The notes under the pieces were generated by a model. That model saw only the letters and a program-made list of their open reading frames with translations, was not told the DNA's origin and did not search any database. A stretch of 14,646 bases of DNA from NCBI GenBank assembly GCA_012510755.1, contig JAAZHL010000189.1, forward strand, positions 1 through 14,646, written 5' to 3'. Origin of the DNA: Leucobacter sp. (GTDB lineage Bacteria > Actinomycetota > Actinomycetes > Actinomycetales > Microbacteriaceae). Below, piece by piece: positions 6,263 to 12,428 of the stretch; within the stretch, counting starts at the first letter, position 1, and each line of letters begins with the position of its first letter. The translations under genes were made by a program, and so were the position numbers.

Positions 6263-7645
6263 CTACAGCCCCGTCGGTATGTCTTGAAAGCGCGAGTAGT
6301 GGCCCTGAAAAGCGACCGTGATGGTGCCAGTGGGACCGTTACGTTGCTTAGCCAAGATGAGATCGGCTTCACCAGCACGGGGGTTGTCTTTTTCGTAGGT
6401 CGACTCTCGGTGCAACAGAATCACCATGTCTGCGTCTTGCTCAAGCGAACCCGACTCGCGAAGGTCGCTGATGGCTGGCATCTTGTCAGAGCGCTGCTCA
6501 GATGCACGGTTCAGCTGCGAGAGCGCCACTACCGGCACTTCGAGTTCTTTCGAAAGCAGCTTCAGTGCGCGCGAGAATTCACTGACCTCTTGCTGACGAC
6601 TTTCACTCTTCTTGCCCGAAGACAACAGCTGCAAATAGTCGATCACAACCATCTTGAGGTTGTGGCGCTGCTTCAAACGACGACATTTTGCGCGAATCTC
6701 AACCAGCGTGAGGTTTGGGCTGTCATCGATGAAGAGGGGTGCGTCATTAATGCGAGCCTGCGTCGCGGCGATCTTCTGAAAGTCACGGCTCTCAAGTTGG
6801 CCCTTACGCAATACCTGCAGAGGAATCGACGCTTCTGCCGAGAGCAAGCGCATCGCAATTTCGGCTCGGCCCATCTCGAGCGAGAAAAACACTGTCGCCG
6901 CGTCGTGGTGCACGGAAGCCGAGCGAGCCACATCAAGCGCAAGCGTTGACTTACCCATCGCGGGTCGGGCAGCGATGATGATCATCTGCCCAGGTGCGAA
7001 ACCATTCGTCTTTTCATCAAGCTCGGCGAAACCGGTTGGCACGCCCAGCATGCCCCCCTCTTGCGCGCCCGCCTTCTCAATCTCTTGAATCGCATCTTCA
7101 ACCGCCACTGAGAGCGTGACATAGTCTTCAGCGTGATCAGCACCGGTCACGGCATAGATCTCGGCCTGCGCGTTATTGACAAGATCGACTGCCTCGCCTT
7201 GGCCCGAATAACCCATCTGCGTGATGCGTGTGCCGGCTTCGACCAAGCGTCGAAGCAGCGCCTTCTCAGCCACAATCTCGGCATAGAAGCTGGCATTGGC
7301 TGCCGTGGGCACGATGCTCGTGAGGGTGTGAAGATATTCCACACCACCCGCCCGCTGCAAGTCGCCCGACTTGGTGAGCTGGTCAGTGATCGTGATGACA
7401 TCGGTAGGTTCACCCTGGGCATAGAGGGTCAGCACGGCCTCGTAGATGACTTCGTGTTTGGGCACATAGAAGTCGGCGCCTCGCAACACACCTGTGACGT
7501 CTGCAACAGCGTCATTCGAAAGCAGCATTCCCCCGAGCACGCTCTGCTCAGCAAGTAGGTCTTGCGGGGGCATTCGCTCAAATGACCGAACATCGTCTTC
7601 GAACTCGGGCAGAGCGTCTGGAATGCCGAGATGTGCGATCGACAA
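6263..7645 (-). CDS. dnaB: replicative DNA helicase DnaB
   Basis: Hexameric 5'-3' helicase that unwinds DNA ahead of the replisome and recruits primase. The protein has 460 residues and no intein. The N-terminal DnaB domain starts at PPQDLLAEQSVLGGMLL (near 26) and ends near 140. The RecA-like ATPase domain carries Walker A ARPAMGKST at 226-234 and a Walker B strand MVVIDYLQLL with D336. The late stretches LSQLNRASEQRSDKMPAISD and LRESGSLEQDADMVI are also typical. I chose the TTG start at 7645 because AAGGAG lies exactly 6 nt before it and translation then begins MSIAHLGIP, normal for the family. The frame stays open to 7816, but that extra 57-residue part (arginine-rich) has no family look. 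A long leader with DnaA boxes lies upstream. Confidence 0.97.
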   Translation of the reverse strand: MSIAHLGIPDALPEFEDDVRSFERMPPQDLLAEQSVLGGMLLSNDAVADVTGVLRGADFYVPKHEVIYEAVLTLYAQGEPTDVITITDQLTKSGDLQRAGGVEYLHTLTSIVPTAANASFYAEIVAEKALLRRLVEAGTRITQMGYSGQGEAVDLVNNAQAEIYAVTGADHAEDYVTLSVAVEDAIQEIEKAGAQEGGMLGVPTGFAELDEKTNGFAPGQMIIIAARPAMGKSTLALDVARSASVHHDAATVFFSLEMGRAEIAMRLLSAEASIPLQVLRKGQLESRDFQKIAATQARINDAPLFIDDSPNLTLVEIRAKCRRLKQRHNLKMVVIDYLQLLSSGKKSESRQQEVSEFSRALKLLSKELEVPVVALSQLNRASEQRSDKMPAISDLRESGSLEQDADMVILLHRESTYEKDNPRAGEADLILAKQRNGPTGTITVAFQGHYSRFQDIPTGL

Positions 7646-7790
7646 GCCGAACTCCTTAATCTGTCTTCTGTCTGTGGGCGTCAGGTTGATTGACCTGCCG
7701 TTTACCCAGTAGACACGAGACCTCTGACATTCACGGTAGGGCCCTCTGCGCCGACGCGCCAAACCCGAGAATCGATAACTGAGACGAGCC

Positions 7791-7799
7791 TGTGGATAA
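7791..7799 (-). promoter_or_regulatory. DnaA box, exact consensus
   Basis: Reads TTATCCACA on the minus strand, identical to the general bacterial DnaA box. It lies in the dnaB leader, 146 nt before the TTG start. Confidence 0.6.
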
Positions 7800-7830
7800 C
7801 TAGGTGAATAACTCACCGGTTTTCCCCGTG

Positions 7831-7856
7831 GGTTATCCCCAGAATTGGGGATAACC
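7831..7856. repeat. perfect 11-bp inverted repeat containing two near-consensus DnaA boxes
   Basis: GGTTATCCCCA (7831-7841), then GAAT, then TGGGGATAACC (7846-7856). Each arm contains TTATCCCCA, one base from the DnaA box. As RNA from the dnaB side it would form a stable 11-bp hairpin, so it could act either as a protein site or in the transcript. There is no T-run after it. Confidence 0.55.
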
Positions 7857-7913
7857 TGTGGAGAGTTTTCTCTGCCTCAAATATTTAGTCAACTTGATCA
7901 GGCATTTTACTAA

Positions 7914-7927
7914 TTCACAGCTGTGAA
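7914..7927. repeat. 14-bp perfect palindrome in the AT-rich stretch
   Basis: TTCACAG joined directly to CTGTGAA, with no spacer. It is a candidate dimeric protein site. The protein is unknown. Confidence 0.4.
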
Positions 7928-7975
7928 GTTATTCAACCTTCAGGTGCAGGTTGAGGCTTCTCGGTGGGCGTCAGC

Positions 7976-7984
7976 TGTGGACAA
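7976..7984 (-). promoter_or_regulatory. DnaA box, exact actinobacterial form
   Basis: Reads TTGTCCACA on the minus strand, the form favoured in high-GC Actinobacteria. Its first base is the last base of a candidate dnaB -10 (GATAAT), so it would lie over the transcription start. Confidence 0.6.
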
Positions 7985-8010
7985 TTATCTGCTCAAGCCA
8001 CCGTTGTCAA
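7984..8010 (-). promoter_or_regulatory. candidate dnaB promoter
   Basis: On the minus strand TTGACA (8010-8005), a 15-nt spacer and GATAAT (7989-7984). The -35 is perfect and the -10 matches five of six, but the spacer is shorter than the ideal 17. It would give a leader of about 330 nt. A nearer promoter is possible. Confidence 0.4.
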
Positions 8011-8122
8011 GCGCACGAAGCCCACTTTTGAGATATATCTGGCCAGGCACCCAAATGAGGCGCCGAATCACTCATGAATTTTGCAAACACCAGGCTTGTA
8101 AACATTAAGTAAACACGCGTGC

Positions 8123-8153
8123 AAAAGGGGCGGGGTGCATGCACCCCGCCCCT
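8123..8153 (-). terminator. rho-independent terminator of the rpsF-ssb-rpsR-rplI operon
   Basis: A perfect palindrome at 8126-8153 with 14-bp arms (AGGGGCGGGGTGCA and its complement), followed on the minus strand by TTT at 8125-8123. It lies 29 nt after the rplI stop. It separates the ribosomal operon from the dnaB leader. Confidence 0.85.
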
Positions 8154-8181
8154 CAGCGCCAAATACCCTTGGCGTGCGTCG

Positions 8182-8631
8182 TTACTTCTGCGCGATAATC
8201 TGCAGCACAACCTCTGCGTCAACACCCTCGTGCAGGTGCACGGTCGCGTTGTACTCGCCGGTCGTCTTGATCGTCGGCAGCGTAATTTTACGCTTGTCGA
8301 TCTGGCCGATGCCCGCATCAGCAACTGCTGCGGCAACCGCGGCAGGCTTCACCGAGCCGAACAGACGCCCCTCGGCACCCGTCTTCGCGAAGAGACGAAT
8401 CTTGCCCTCTTGCAGCTTCGCTTTGAGGGCCACAGCCTCTTCAACCGAAGCAAGCGCACGAGCCTCACGCGCCTGGCGAATTTGCGCAACCTGAGCCTCG
8501 CCACCGCGAGTCCAGTGCACAGCGTAGCCCTGGGGAACCAGATAGTTGCGGGCGTAGCCGTTCTTTACATCGACTACGTCACCGGCACTGCCGAGACCCA
8601 AAACCTCATTTGTCAGAATCACCTTTGCCAT
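8182..8631 (-). CDS. rplI: 50S ribosomal protein L9
   Basis: Protein bL9 of the large subunit, which binds 23S rRNA at the base of the L1 stalk and helps keep reading frame. The 149-residue length is normal. The N-terminal domain reads MAKVILTNEVLGLGSAGDVVDVKNGYARNYLVPQG (shown in part), followed by the long connecting helix and a C-terminal rRNA-binding domain with GRLFGSV. ATG at 8631 follows AGGGGAAT. It is last in the operon, 11 nt after rpsR, and is followed by a strong terminator. Confidence 0.98.
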   Translation of the reverse strand: MAKVILTNEVLGLGSAGDVVDVKNGYARNYLVPQGYAVHWTRGGEAQVAQIRQAREARALASVEEAVALKAKLQEGKIRLFAKTGAEGRLFGSVKPAAVAAAVADAGIGQIDKRKITLPTIKTTGEYNATVHLHEGVDAEVVLQIIAQK

Positions 8632-8642
8632 GATTCCCCTCC

Positions 8643-8903
8643 TTAGCGGCCGCTGCCGGCGTAGGGGAGCAGTGCCATCTCACGGGCGTTCTTCACGGCC
8701 GTTGCGATGAGACGCTGCTCTTGAACCGACACACCGGTGATGCGACGGGCGCGGATCTTGCCGCGCTCAGAAATGAACTTGCGCAGAGTTGCGACATCTT
8801 TGTAGTCGATGACCCCAACGGTCTGCTTCTTTGCGGGCGCAACAACCTTTGCGTTCTTGCCACGACCCGGCTTGCGGCCTGCGCCGCCTGGCTTACCTGC
8901 CAT
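8643..8903 (-). CDS. rpsR: 30S ribosomal protein S18
   Basis: Protein bS18 of the small-subunit platform, where it pairs with S6. The 86-residue protein has a basic, glycine/lysine-rich N-terminus and the family core IDYKDVATLRKFISERGKI, followed by RARRITGVSVQEQRLIATAVKNAR (in part). It has no cysteines, so it is the zinc-independent form. ATG at 8903 follows GAGATC. It lies 44 nt after ssb in the same operon, and S6 and S18 are made together as usual. Confidence 0.98.
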   Translation of the reverse strand: MAGKPGGAGRKPGRGKNAKVVAPAKKQTVGVIDYKDVATLRKFISERGKIRARRITGVSVQEQRLIATAVKNAREMALLPYAGSGR

Positions 8904-8947
8904 GATGATCTCTTTTCGTATCTACTGCCCGTGCAGGGCAAAGCTAA

Positions 8948-9478
8948 TTAAAATGGCTGCTCGTCGTCAAAGCCCGAGCCGAAACCGCCCTGTGAACCAC
9001 CAGCGGCAGCCGCCGGGCTGCCCCACGGATTATCGTTCGCCTGGGCAGCCGCAGGCTGACCCCAATCGCTCTGGCCCGTCGGCTGTGCGCCAAACCCGCC
9101 ACCCTGGCCACGTGACTGCGCGCGAGTCACCTGAGCGGTGGCGTAGCGCAGCGATGGGCCAATCTCGTCAATGTCGAGCTCGTATGACGTGCGGCTGTTG
9201 CCATCTTTATCTTGATAGCTGCGCTGACGCAGGTTGCCCCGGGCAACTACACGCATGCCCTTCGTCAGCGAATTTGCCACATGTTCTGCGAACTCGCGCC
9301 ACACAGTGGCACGAAGAAACAGCGCGTCGCCGTCTTTCCACTCGTTCGCCTGGCGGTCGAATGTGCGAGGGGTTGAGGCGATGGTGAACGACGCAAACGG
9401 CACACCGTTGTTGGTGAACCGCAGCTCAGGATCAGCGGTGAGGTTGCCCACCACCGTGATCTGGGTTTCGCCGGCCAT
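8948..9478 (-). CDS. ssb: single-stranded DNA-binding protein
   Basis: Homotetrameric SSB that coats single-stranded DNA in replication, recombination and repair and recruits partner enzymes through its C-terminal tip. The protein has 176 residues. The OB fold covers about 1-110 (TQITVVGNLTADPELRFTNNG, then DALFLRATVWREFAEHVANSL and GMRVVARGNL). A glycine/glutamine/alanine-rich linker follows, and the acidic tip ends DDEQPF. ATG at 9478 lies 3 nt after the rpsF stop, so translation is probably coupled. The ribosome binding site is weak (purines within the rpsF end). It is the housekeeping SSB by position between rpsF and rpsR. Confidence 0.98.
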   Translation of the reverse strand: MAGETQITVVGNLTADPELRFTNNGVPFASFTIASTPRTFDRQANEWKDGDALFLRATVWREFAEHVANSLTKGMRVVARGNLRQRSYQDKDGNSRTSYELDIDEIGPSLRYATAQVTRAQSRGQGGGFGAQPTGQSDWGQPAAAQANDNPWGSPAAAAGGSQGGFGSGFDDEQPF

Positions 9479-9481
9479 AAT

Positions 9482-9841
9482 TTATGCGCCCTGCTTCGCG
9501 GCGCGGGCGGCCTTCGCCTGGTCGCGCTTACTCTGAGCGGCACGCTGAGCGATGAGCTCGTCGGCGCGCAGCACCTTGGTGCGCAGCACGGCCTCGCTGA
9601 GACCCAGCTGACGGTCAAGCTCTGCGGTGGCATCGGGGTTCGCAGTGAAGTTCACGACGGCGTAGATGCCCTCGCTGTGCTTCTTGATCTCGTAGGCGAG
9701 ACGACGCTTGCCCCAGATATCAACCTCGTGCACTTCGCCGCCCGAGTTACGAATAACGCCGAGAAACTTCTCAATGCTGGGTGCCACGGTGCGCTCATCG
9801 ATACCGGGATCGAGGATTACCATGAGTTCGTACGGATGCAT
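9482..9841 (-). CDS. rpsF: 30S ribosomal protein S6
   Basis: Protein bS6, partner of S18 on the small-subunit platform. The 119-residue sequence starts MHPYELMVILDPGIDERTV and contains DIWGKRRLAYEIKKHSEGIYAV and LDRQLGLSEAVLRTKVLR (in part), with a basic alanine/lysine-rich tail. It is the first gene of the operon. ATG at 9841 follows a full AAGGAGGT Shine-Dalgarno sequence. The leader can pair CACCCTCCT with this sequence, which suggests translational control. Confidence 0.98.
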   Translation of the reverse strand: MHPYELMVILDPGIDERTVAPSIEKFLGVIRNSGGEVHEVDIWGKRRLAYEIKKHSEGIYAVVNFTANPDATAELDRQLGLSEAVLRTKVLRADELIAQRAAQSKRDQAKAARAAKQGA

Positions 9842-9849
9842 TACTGACC

Positions 9850-9897
9850 CACCTCCTTCGGACTACACGGCCACAGTATTTCTGCAGCAGGAGGGTG
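9850..9897 (-). promoter_or_regulatory. rpsF leader, candidate S6:S18-binding RNA element
   Basis: CACCCTCCT (9897-9889) can pair with AGGAGGTG (9857-9850) with one bulged C, hiding the Shine-Dalgarno sequence. A CCG (9861-9859) lies on the 3' side just before the helix, and the loop between can form a small hairpin. Known S6:S18 autoregulatory leaders have a helix over this region with an unpaired CCG. The match is by eye and the inner helix is weak. Confidence 0.45.
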
Positions 9898-9948
9898 TTT
9901 ATGCATGTGCCCTTGCACACACTCAGATCGAGCGTTGCACGGACAACC

Positions 9949-9977
9949 TTTATATCTTAACGTGTGCCCGCGTTCAG
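9949..9977 (-). promoter_or_regulatory. rpsF operon promoter
   Basis: -35 CTGAAC (9977-9972), a 17-nt spacer and -10 TATAAA (9954-9949) on the minus strand. Predicted start is near 9942, giving a leader of about 100 nt that contains the proposed regulatory helix. The promoter begins just after the PIG-L stop. Confidence 0.55.
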
Positions 9978-9996
9978 AGCAAAGAGAATGTGATTT

Positions 9997-10809
9997 TCAC
10001 AGCCGCCGGACCGTCTCGGTGACACCCACCGGCTGCCGTTGCCCACCAACATGCACCAAGTCTGTGCCGTCAACGGTGAGCTGGGTCGCATACGCGCGCA
10101 GCGCGGCAACCTTGCGTTCAAGCCACGGTGAGATGTCGTGCGATTCAACGTCGCCAGAAACTTCGCTGGGGGAGGGGGACGAGGATCCTCGGCCACCATC
10201 AGCCGCAACCACCCCCGCAGCTGCACCCTCTGCCGACTCAATCTGCCAGAACGGCAGCTCGAGCGCCTGCGCGACCGCACGGCTCAGACGGTGGGCAAGC
10301 ACATGATCGGGGTGACCATAACCACCGCCATCGTCATAACTCACGCTCGCCTGCGCCCCCGACAAATATGCCGCGGCGAGCAGGTCGTGCAGTGGTTCAA
10401 CGGCGGGCACGCTCGTGAGCGCGTCTGGGCCCACATGCGGTGCAGCAACAGCGAGTCCGTCGTCGCCCCACACCATGCCCGAATCTTCGTAAATAGTCGG
10501 CGGCAGGCCTTCTGCACGGGCCGGCTCGACCCCCAAGAACACGTGACGCTCAAGCCCGAGCATGCCGAGTGCGGTCTTCAGTTCATTCTGGCGCACCACC
10601 GCAAGGCCGTGCGCCTTCACCAAACCCTCGAGCGGACCCGGCACCACTTCGCCCTGCTCACCGCGCGTGAGCGTCACAAGCAGCGGTTCGCGGCCAGCCT
10701 CGGCGAGCGCGGCCAGCGTGCCCCCGGTGGCAATTGTCTCGTCGTCTGGGTGCGCGTGCACGAACAGCACCCGCGAACACCCACCAAACCACTCATTGAC
10801 GTTCGTCAC
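9997..10809 (-). CDS. PIG-L family deacetylase, MshB-like
   Basis: A zinc-dependent N-acetylglucosaminyl deacetylase-fold protein of 270 residues. The metal motif AHPDDE lies at 19-24, with LTRGEQGEVV after it, and SYDDGGGYGHPDHVLAH follows with the second metal site near H166 and H169. The stretch YGHPDH and the end KVAALRAYATQ closely recall MshB, which deacetylates GlcNAc-inositol in mycothiol synthesis. A mycothiol role is likely but not proven, because other PIG-L proteins share these motifs. A Ser/Pro/Gly-rich low-complexity linker (about 192-225) precedes the last helix. I chose GTG at 10809 because GGAG lies 8 nt before it; ATG at 10827 (276 residues) is the alternative. It follows cca by 84 nt on the same strand. 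Confidence 0.85.
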   Translation of the reverse strand: MTNVNEWFGGCSRVLFVHAHPDDETIATGGTLAALAEAGREPLLVTLTRGEQGEVVPGPLEGLVKAHGLAVVRQNELKTALGMLGLERHVFLGVEPARAEGLPPTIYEDSGMVWGDDGLAVAAPHVGPDALTSVPAVEPLHDLLAAAYLSGAQASVSYDDGGGYGHPDHVLAHRLSRAVAQALELPFWQIESAEGAAAGVVAADGGRGSSSPSPSEVSGDVESHDISPWLERKVAALRAYATQLTVDGTDLVHVGGQRQPVGVTETVRRL

Positions 10810-10893
10810 TGCAGCATCTCCGTTCATCGACCAGCCGTCTTTCTGTGCGAACCTGCAAGACCACAAGCCAGCACACCACACAGCATCACGGCC

Positions 10894-12318
10894 TCAATCC
10901 TGACCAGCGAACCACTCACGCAGGCGCGCCTCAGCAGCCACCTCACCAATCGGCCCCTCATCGAGTCGCAGCTCGAGCAAGAACTTGTACGCTTTGCCGA
11001 CGAGCGGGCCCGGCGGCACGTCGAGAATACGCATGATCGATTCACCATCGAGTTCGGGTCTGACCGCTGCGAGCTCTTCGGCTTCAGCGAGCTCGTCGAT
11101 GCGCCGCTCAATATCGTCGTAGGCGTGCTCGAGCCGTTCAGCCTTGCGACGATTGCGAGTCGTCACGTCTGCGCGGGTGAGAATGTGCAGCTGCGCGAGC
11201 TCATCACCGGCGTCGCGCACATAGCGGCGTACGGCTGAATCGCTCCACTGCTGGTCGCTGTACCCAAAAAATCGCAGGTGCAATTCAACGAGCCTCGCCA
11301 CACGCTTAATGGTGTCGTTGTCGAACCGTAGTTCGCGCAGGCGTTTCTTCACAAGCTTCGCGCCAACCACGTCGTGGTGGTGAAAGGTGACACCGCCGCG
11401 CTCAAACCGTCTCGTGGCGGGCTTGCCGATGTCGTGCAGCAGAGCCGCAAGCCGAAGCACAACGTCTGGCGAGGGTGCATGCTTGCGGGCGTTCTCGAGC
11501 TCGATTGCCTGCCGCAGCACGGTCAGGCTGTGTTCGTAGACGTCTTTGTGTCGCCCGTGATCATCTTGCGTTGCGATGAGTTCGGTCAACTCGGGCAGAA
11601 AACGTGAGGCAAGCCCCGTGTCGACGAGCAACCGCAAACCCGGCACCGGATTATCAGTCGAGATGAGCTTCACGAGTTCATCGCGCACCCGCTCAGCAGA
11701 GATGATGTCGAGTCGCTCGGCCAGGTCGACCATCGCAGTGCGCACCTCGGGAGCCACCTCAAACTCGAGCTGCGACGAGAAACGCGCCGCACGCATCATG
11801 CGCAACGGGTCGTCCGTGAACGACATTTCGGGCGCACCTGGGGTCGCAATGCGCCGAGCAAGCAGATCTTCAACACCGTGTGCCACGTCTACTAGTCGCA
11901 ACGACGGCAGCATGAGGGCCAGGGCGTTGATCGTAAAGTCTCTGCGCACCAGATCACCCTCGATCGTGTCGCCAAACTTCACCTCAGGTTTGCGGGAGTC
12001 ACTTTGATAGCTGTCAGCTCGGTATGTCGTGATCTCGACTTGTTCGCCGTGCACGCGGGCAGCGATCGTGCCAAAGTCTCGCCCAACGTCCCAAATGCTT
12101 TCGGTCAGCTGTTCGAGGATCGCACGGGTCTCATCTGGGCGTGCCGATGTCGTGAAGTCAAGGTCGGTCACGGGTCTGCCGAGCATCGCGTCTCGCACGG
12201 GGCCGCCGACGAGGGCGAACTCGTGCCCAGCGGCTTCGAAGGCCTGGGCAAGTTCGCTGACGGGTTTCGATTGACTGATCGCACGCAGAGTGGCCAGAGA
12301 TTCGGCGAGAGGCTGCAT
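10894..12318 (-). CDS. cca: CCA tRNA nucleotidyltransferase
   Basis: Class II nucleotidyltransferase that builds or repairs the 3' CCA end of tRNA. The protein has 474 residues. The head domain shows GGPVRD (38-43), the catalytic DLDFTT (52-57), and RRDFTIN (125-131), the family's conserved RRD motif. A fused HD domain follows with LLHDIGKP (293-300) and HHHD nearby, as in the actinobacterial PcnA-type enzymes. ATG at 12318 is chosen because the nucleotidyltransferase fold starts at the normal distance and TACCCT lies 6 nt before it. The open frame to 12447 is chance read-through into the divergent gene. In mycobacteria the same gene lies beside the DUF6049-type gene, as here. Confidence 0.95.
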   Translation of the reverse strand: MQPLAESLATLRAISQSKPVSELAQAFEAAGHEFALVGGPVRDAMLGRPVTDLDFTTSARPDETRAILEQLTESIWDVGRDFGTIAARVHGEQVEITTYRADSYQSDSRKPEVKFGDTIEGDLVRRDFTINALALMLPSLRLVDVAHGVEDLLARRIATPGAPEMSFTDDPLRMMRAARFSSQLEFEVAPEVRTAMVDLAERLDIISAERVRDELVKLISTDNPVPGLRLLVDTGLASRFLPELTELIATQDDHGRHKDVYEHSLTVLRQAIELENARKHAPSPDVVLRLAALLHDIGKPATRRFERGGVTFHHHDVVGAKLVKKRLRELRFDNDTIKRVARLVELHLRFFGYSDQQWSDSAVRRYVRDAGDELAQLHILTRADVTTRNRRKAERLEHAYDDIERRIDELAEAEELAAVRPELDGESIMRILDVPPGPLVGKAYKFLLELRLDEGPIGEVAAEARLREWFAGQD

Positions 12319-12324
12319 TTCTCT

Positions 12325-12330
12325 AGGGTA
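12325..12330 (-). promoter_or_regulatory. -10 box of cca (leaderless type)
   Basis: TACCCT on the minus strand ends 6 nt before the ATG at 12318, with only AGAGAA between. A TSS at the start codon is expected. AGAGAA is purine-rich but too close to the ATG to be a normal ribosome binding site. Confidence 0.5.
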
Positions 12331-12416
12331 CCGGCAGTGCCGCACCTCGCGTGCCAGCAGTGGGGGCTGGCAGCAGCCAGCAACTGACTGCTCAGCACTC
12401 TTGCGCAACCGCGCTC

Positions 12417-12422
12417 TACACT
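12417..12422 (+). promoter_or_regulatory. -10 box of the DUF6049-type gene (leaderless type)
   Basis: TACACT ends 6 nt before the ATG at 12429, the same hexamer as at the E1-alpha gene. No -35 match is seen. Confidence 0.5.
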
Positions 12423-12428
12423 TGCGGT

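Larger units (their letters stand above)
7646..8122. other. gene-free rplI-dnaB interval with a DnaA-box cluster and an AT-rich stretch
   Basis: About 480 nt without a believable gene. Contents from the dnaB side: the dnaB ribosome binding site; an exact DnaA box TGTGGATAA (7791-7799); the two-mismatch site GGTGAATAA (7803-7811); one-mismatch sites TTATCCCCA (7833-7841) and TGGGGATAA (7846-7854) facing each other; a 35 % GC stretch (7861-7940, counted by hand) holding a 14-bp palindrome; and an exact actinobacterial-type box TGTGGACAA (7976-7984). Beyond these lie a candidate promoter and repeated GTAAAC words. The combination looks like a DnaA-bound regulatory or origin-like region. The chromosomal origin in Actinobacteria is normally between dnaA and dnaN, so calling it oriC is not justified. 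Confidence 0.55.

Noticed and set aside
5747..6949. 400-residue open frame on the plus strand opposite dnaB and the HdeD-like gene
   Set aside because: It crosses the dnaB stop and two real genes on the other strand, its protein is rich in Arg/His/Gln with no domain, and it is a typical high-GC shadow frame.
7923..8108. 61-residue frame in the rplI-dnaB interval
   Set aside because: GTG start with no ribosome binding site, no hydrophobic or domain pattern, and it overlaps DnaA-box and promoter-like sequence.
7791..8122. Chromosomal replication origin oriC
   Set aside because: DnaA boxes and AT-rich DNA are present, but only two boxes are exact, and the actinobacterial origin is normally between dnaA and dnaN, neither of which is here.
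10138..11238. 366-residue open frame on the plus strand opposite the PIG-L and cca genes
   Set aside because: Both opposite genes have clear catalytic motifs; this frame has none and spans their junction.
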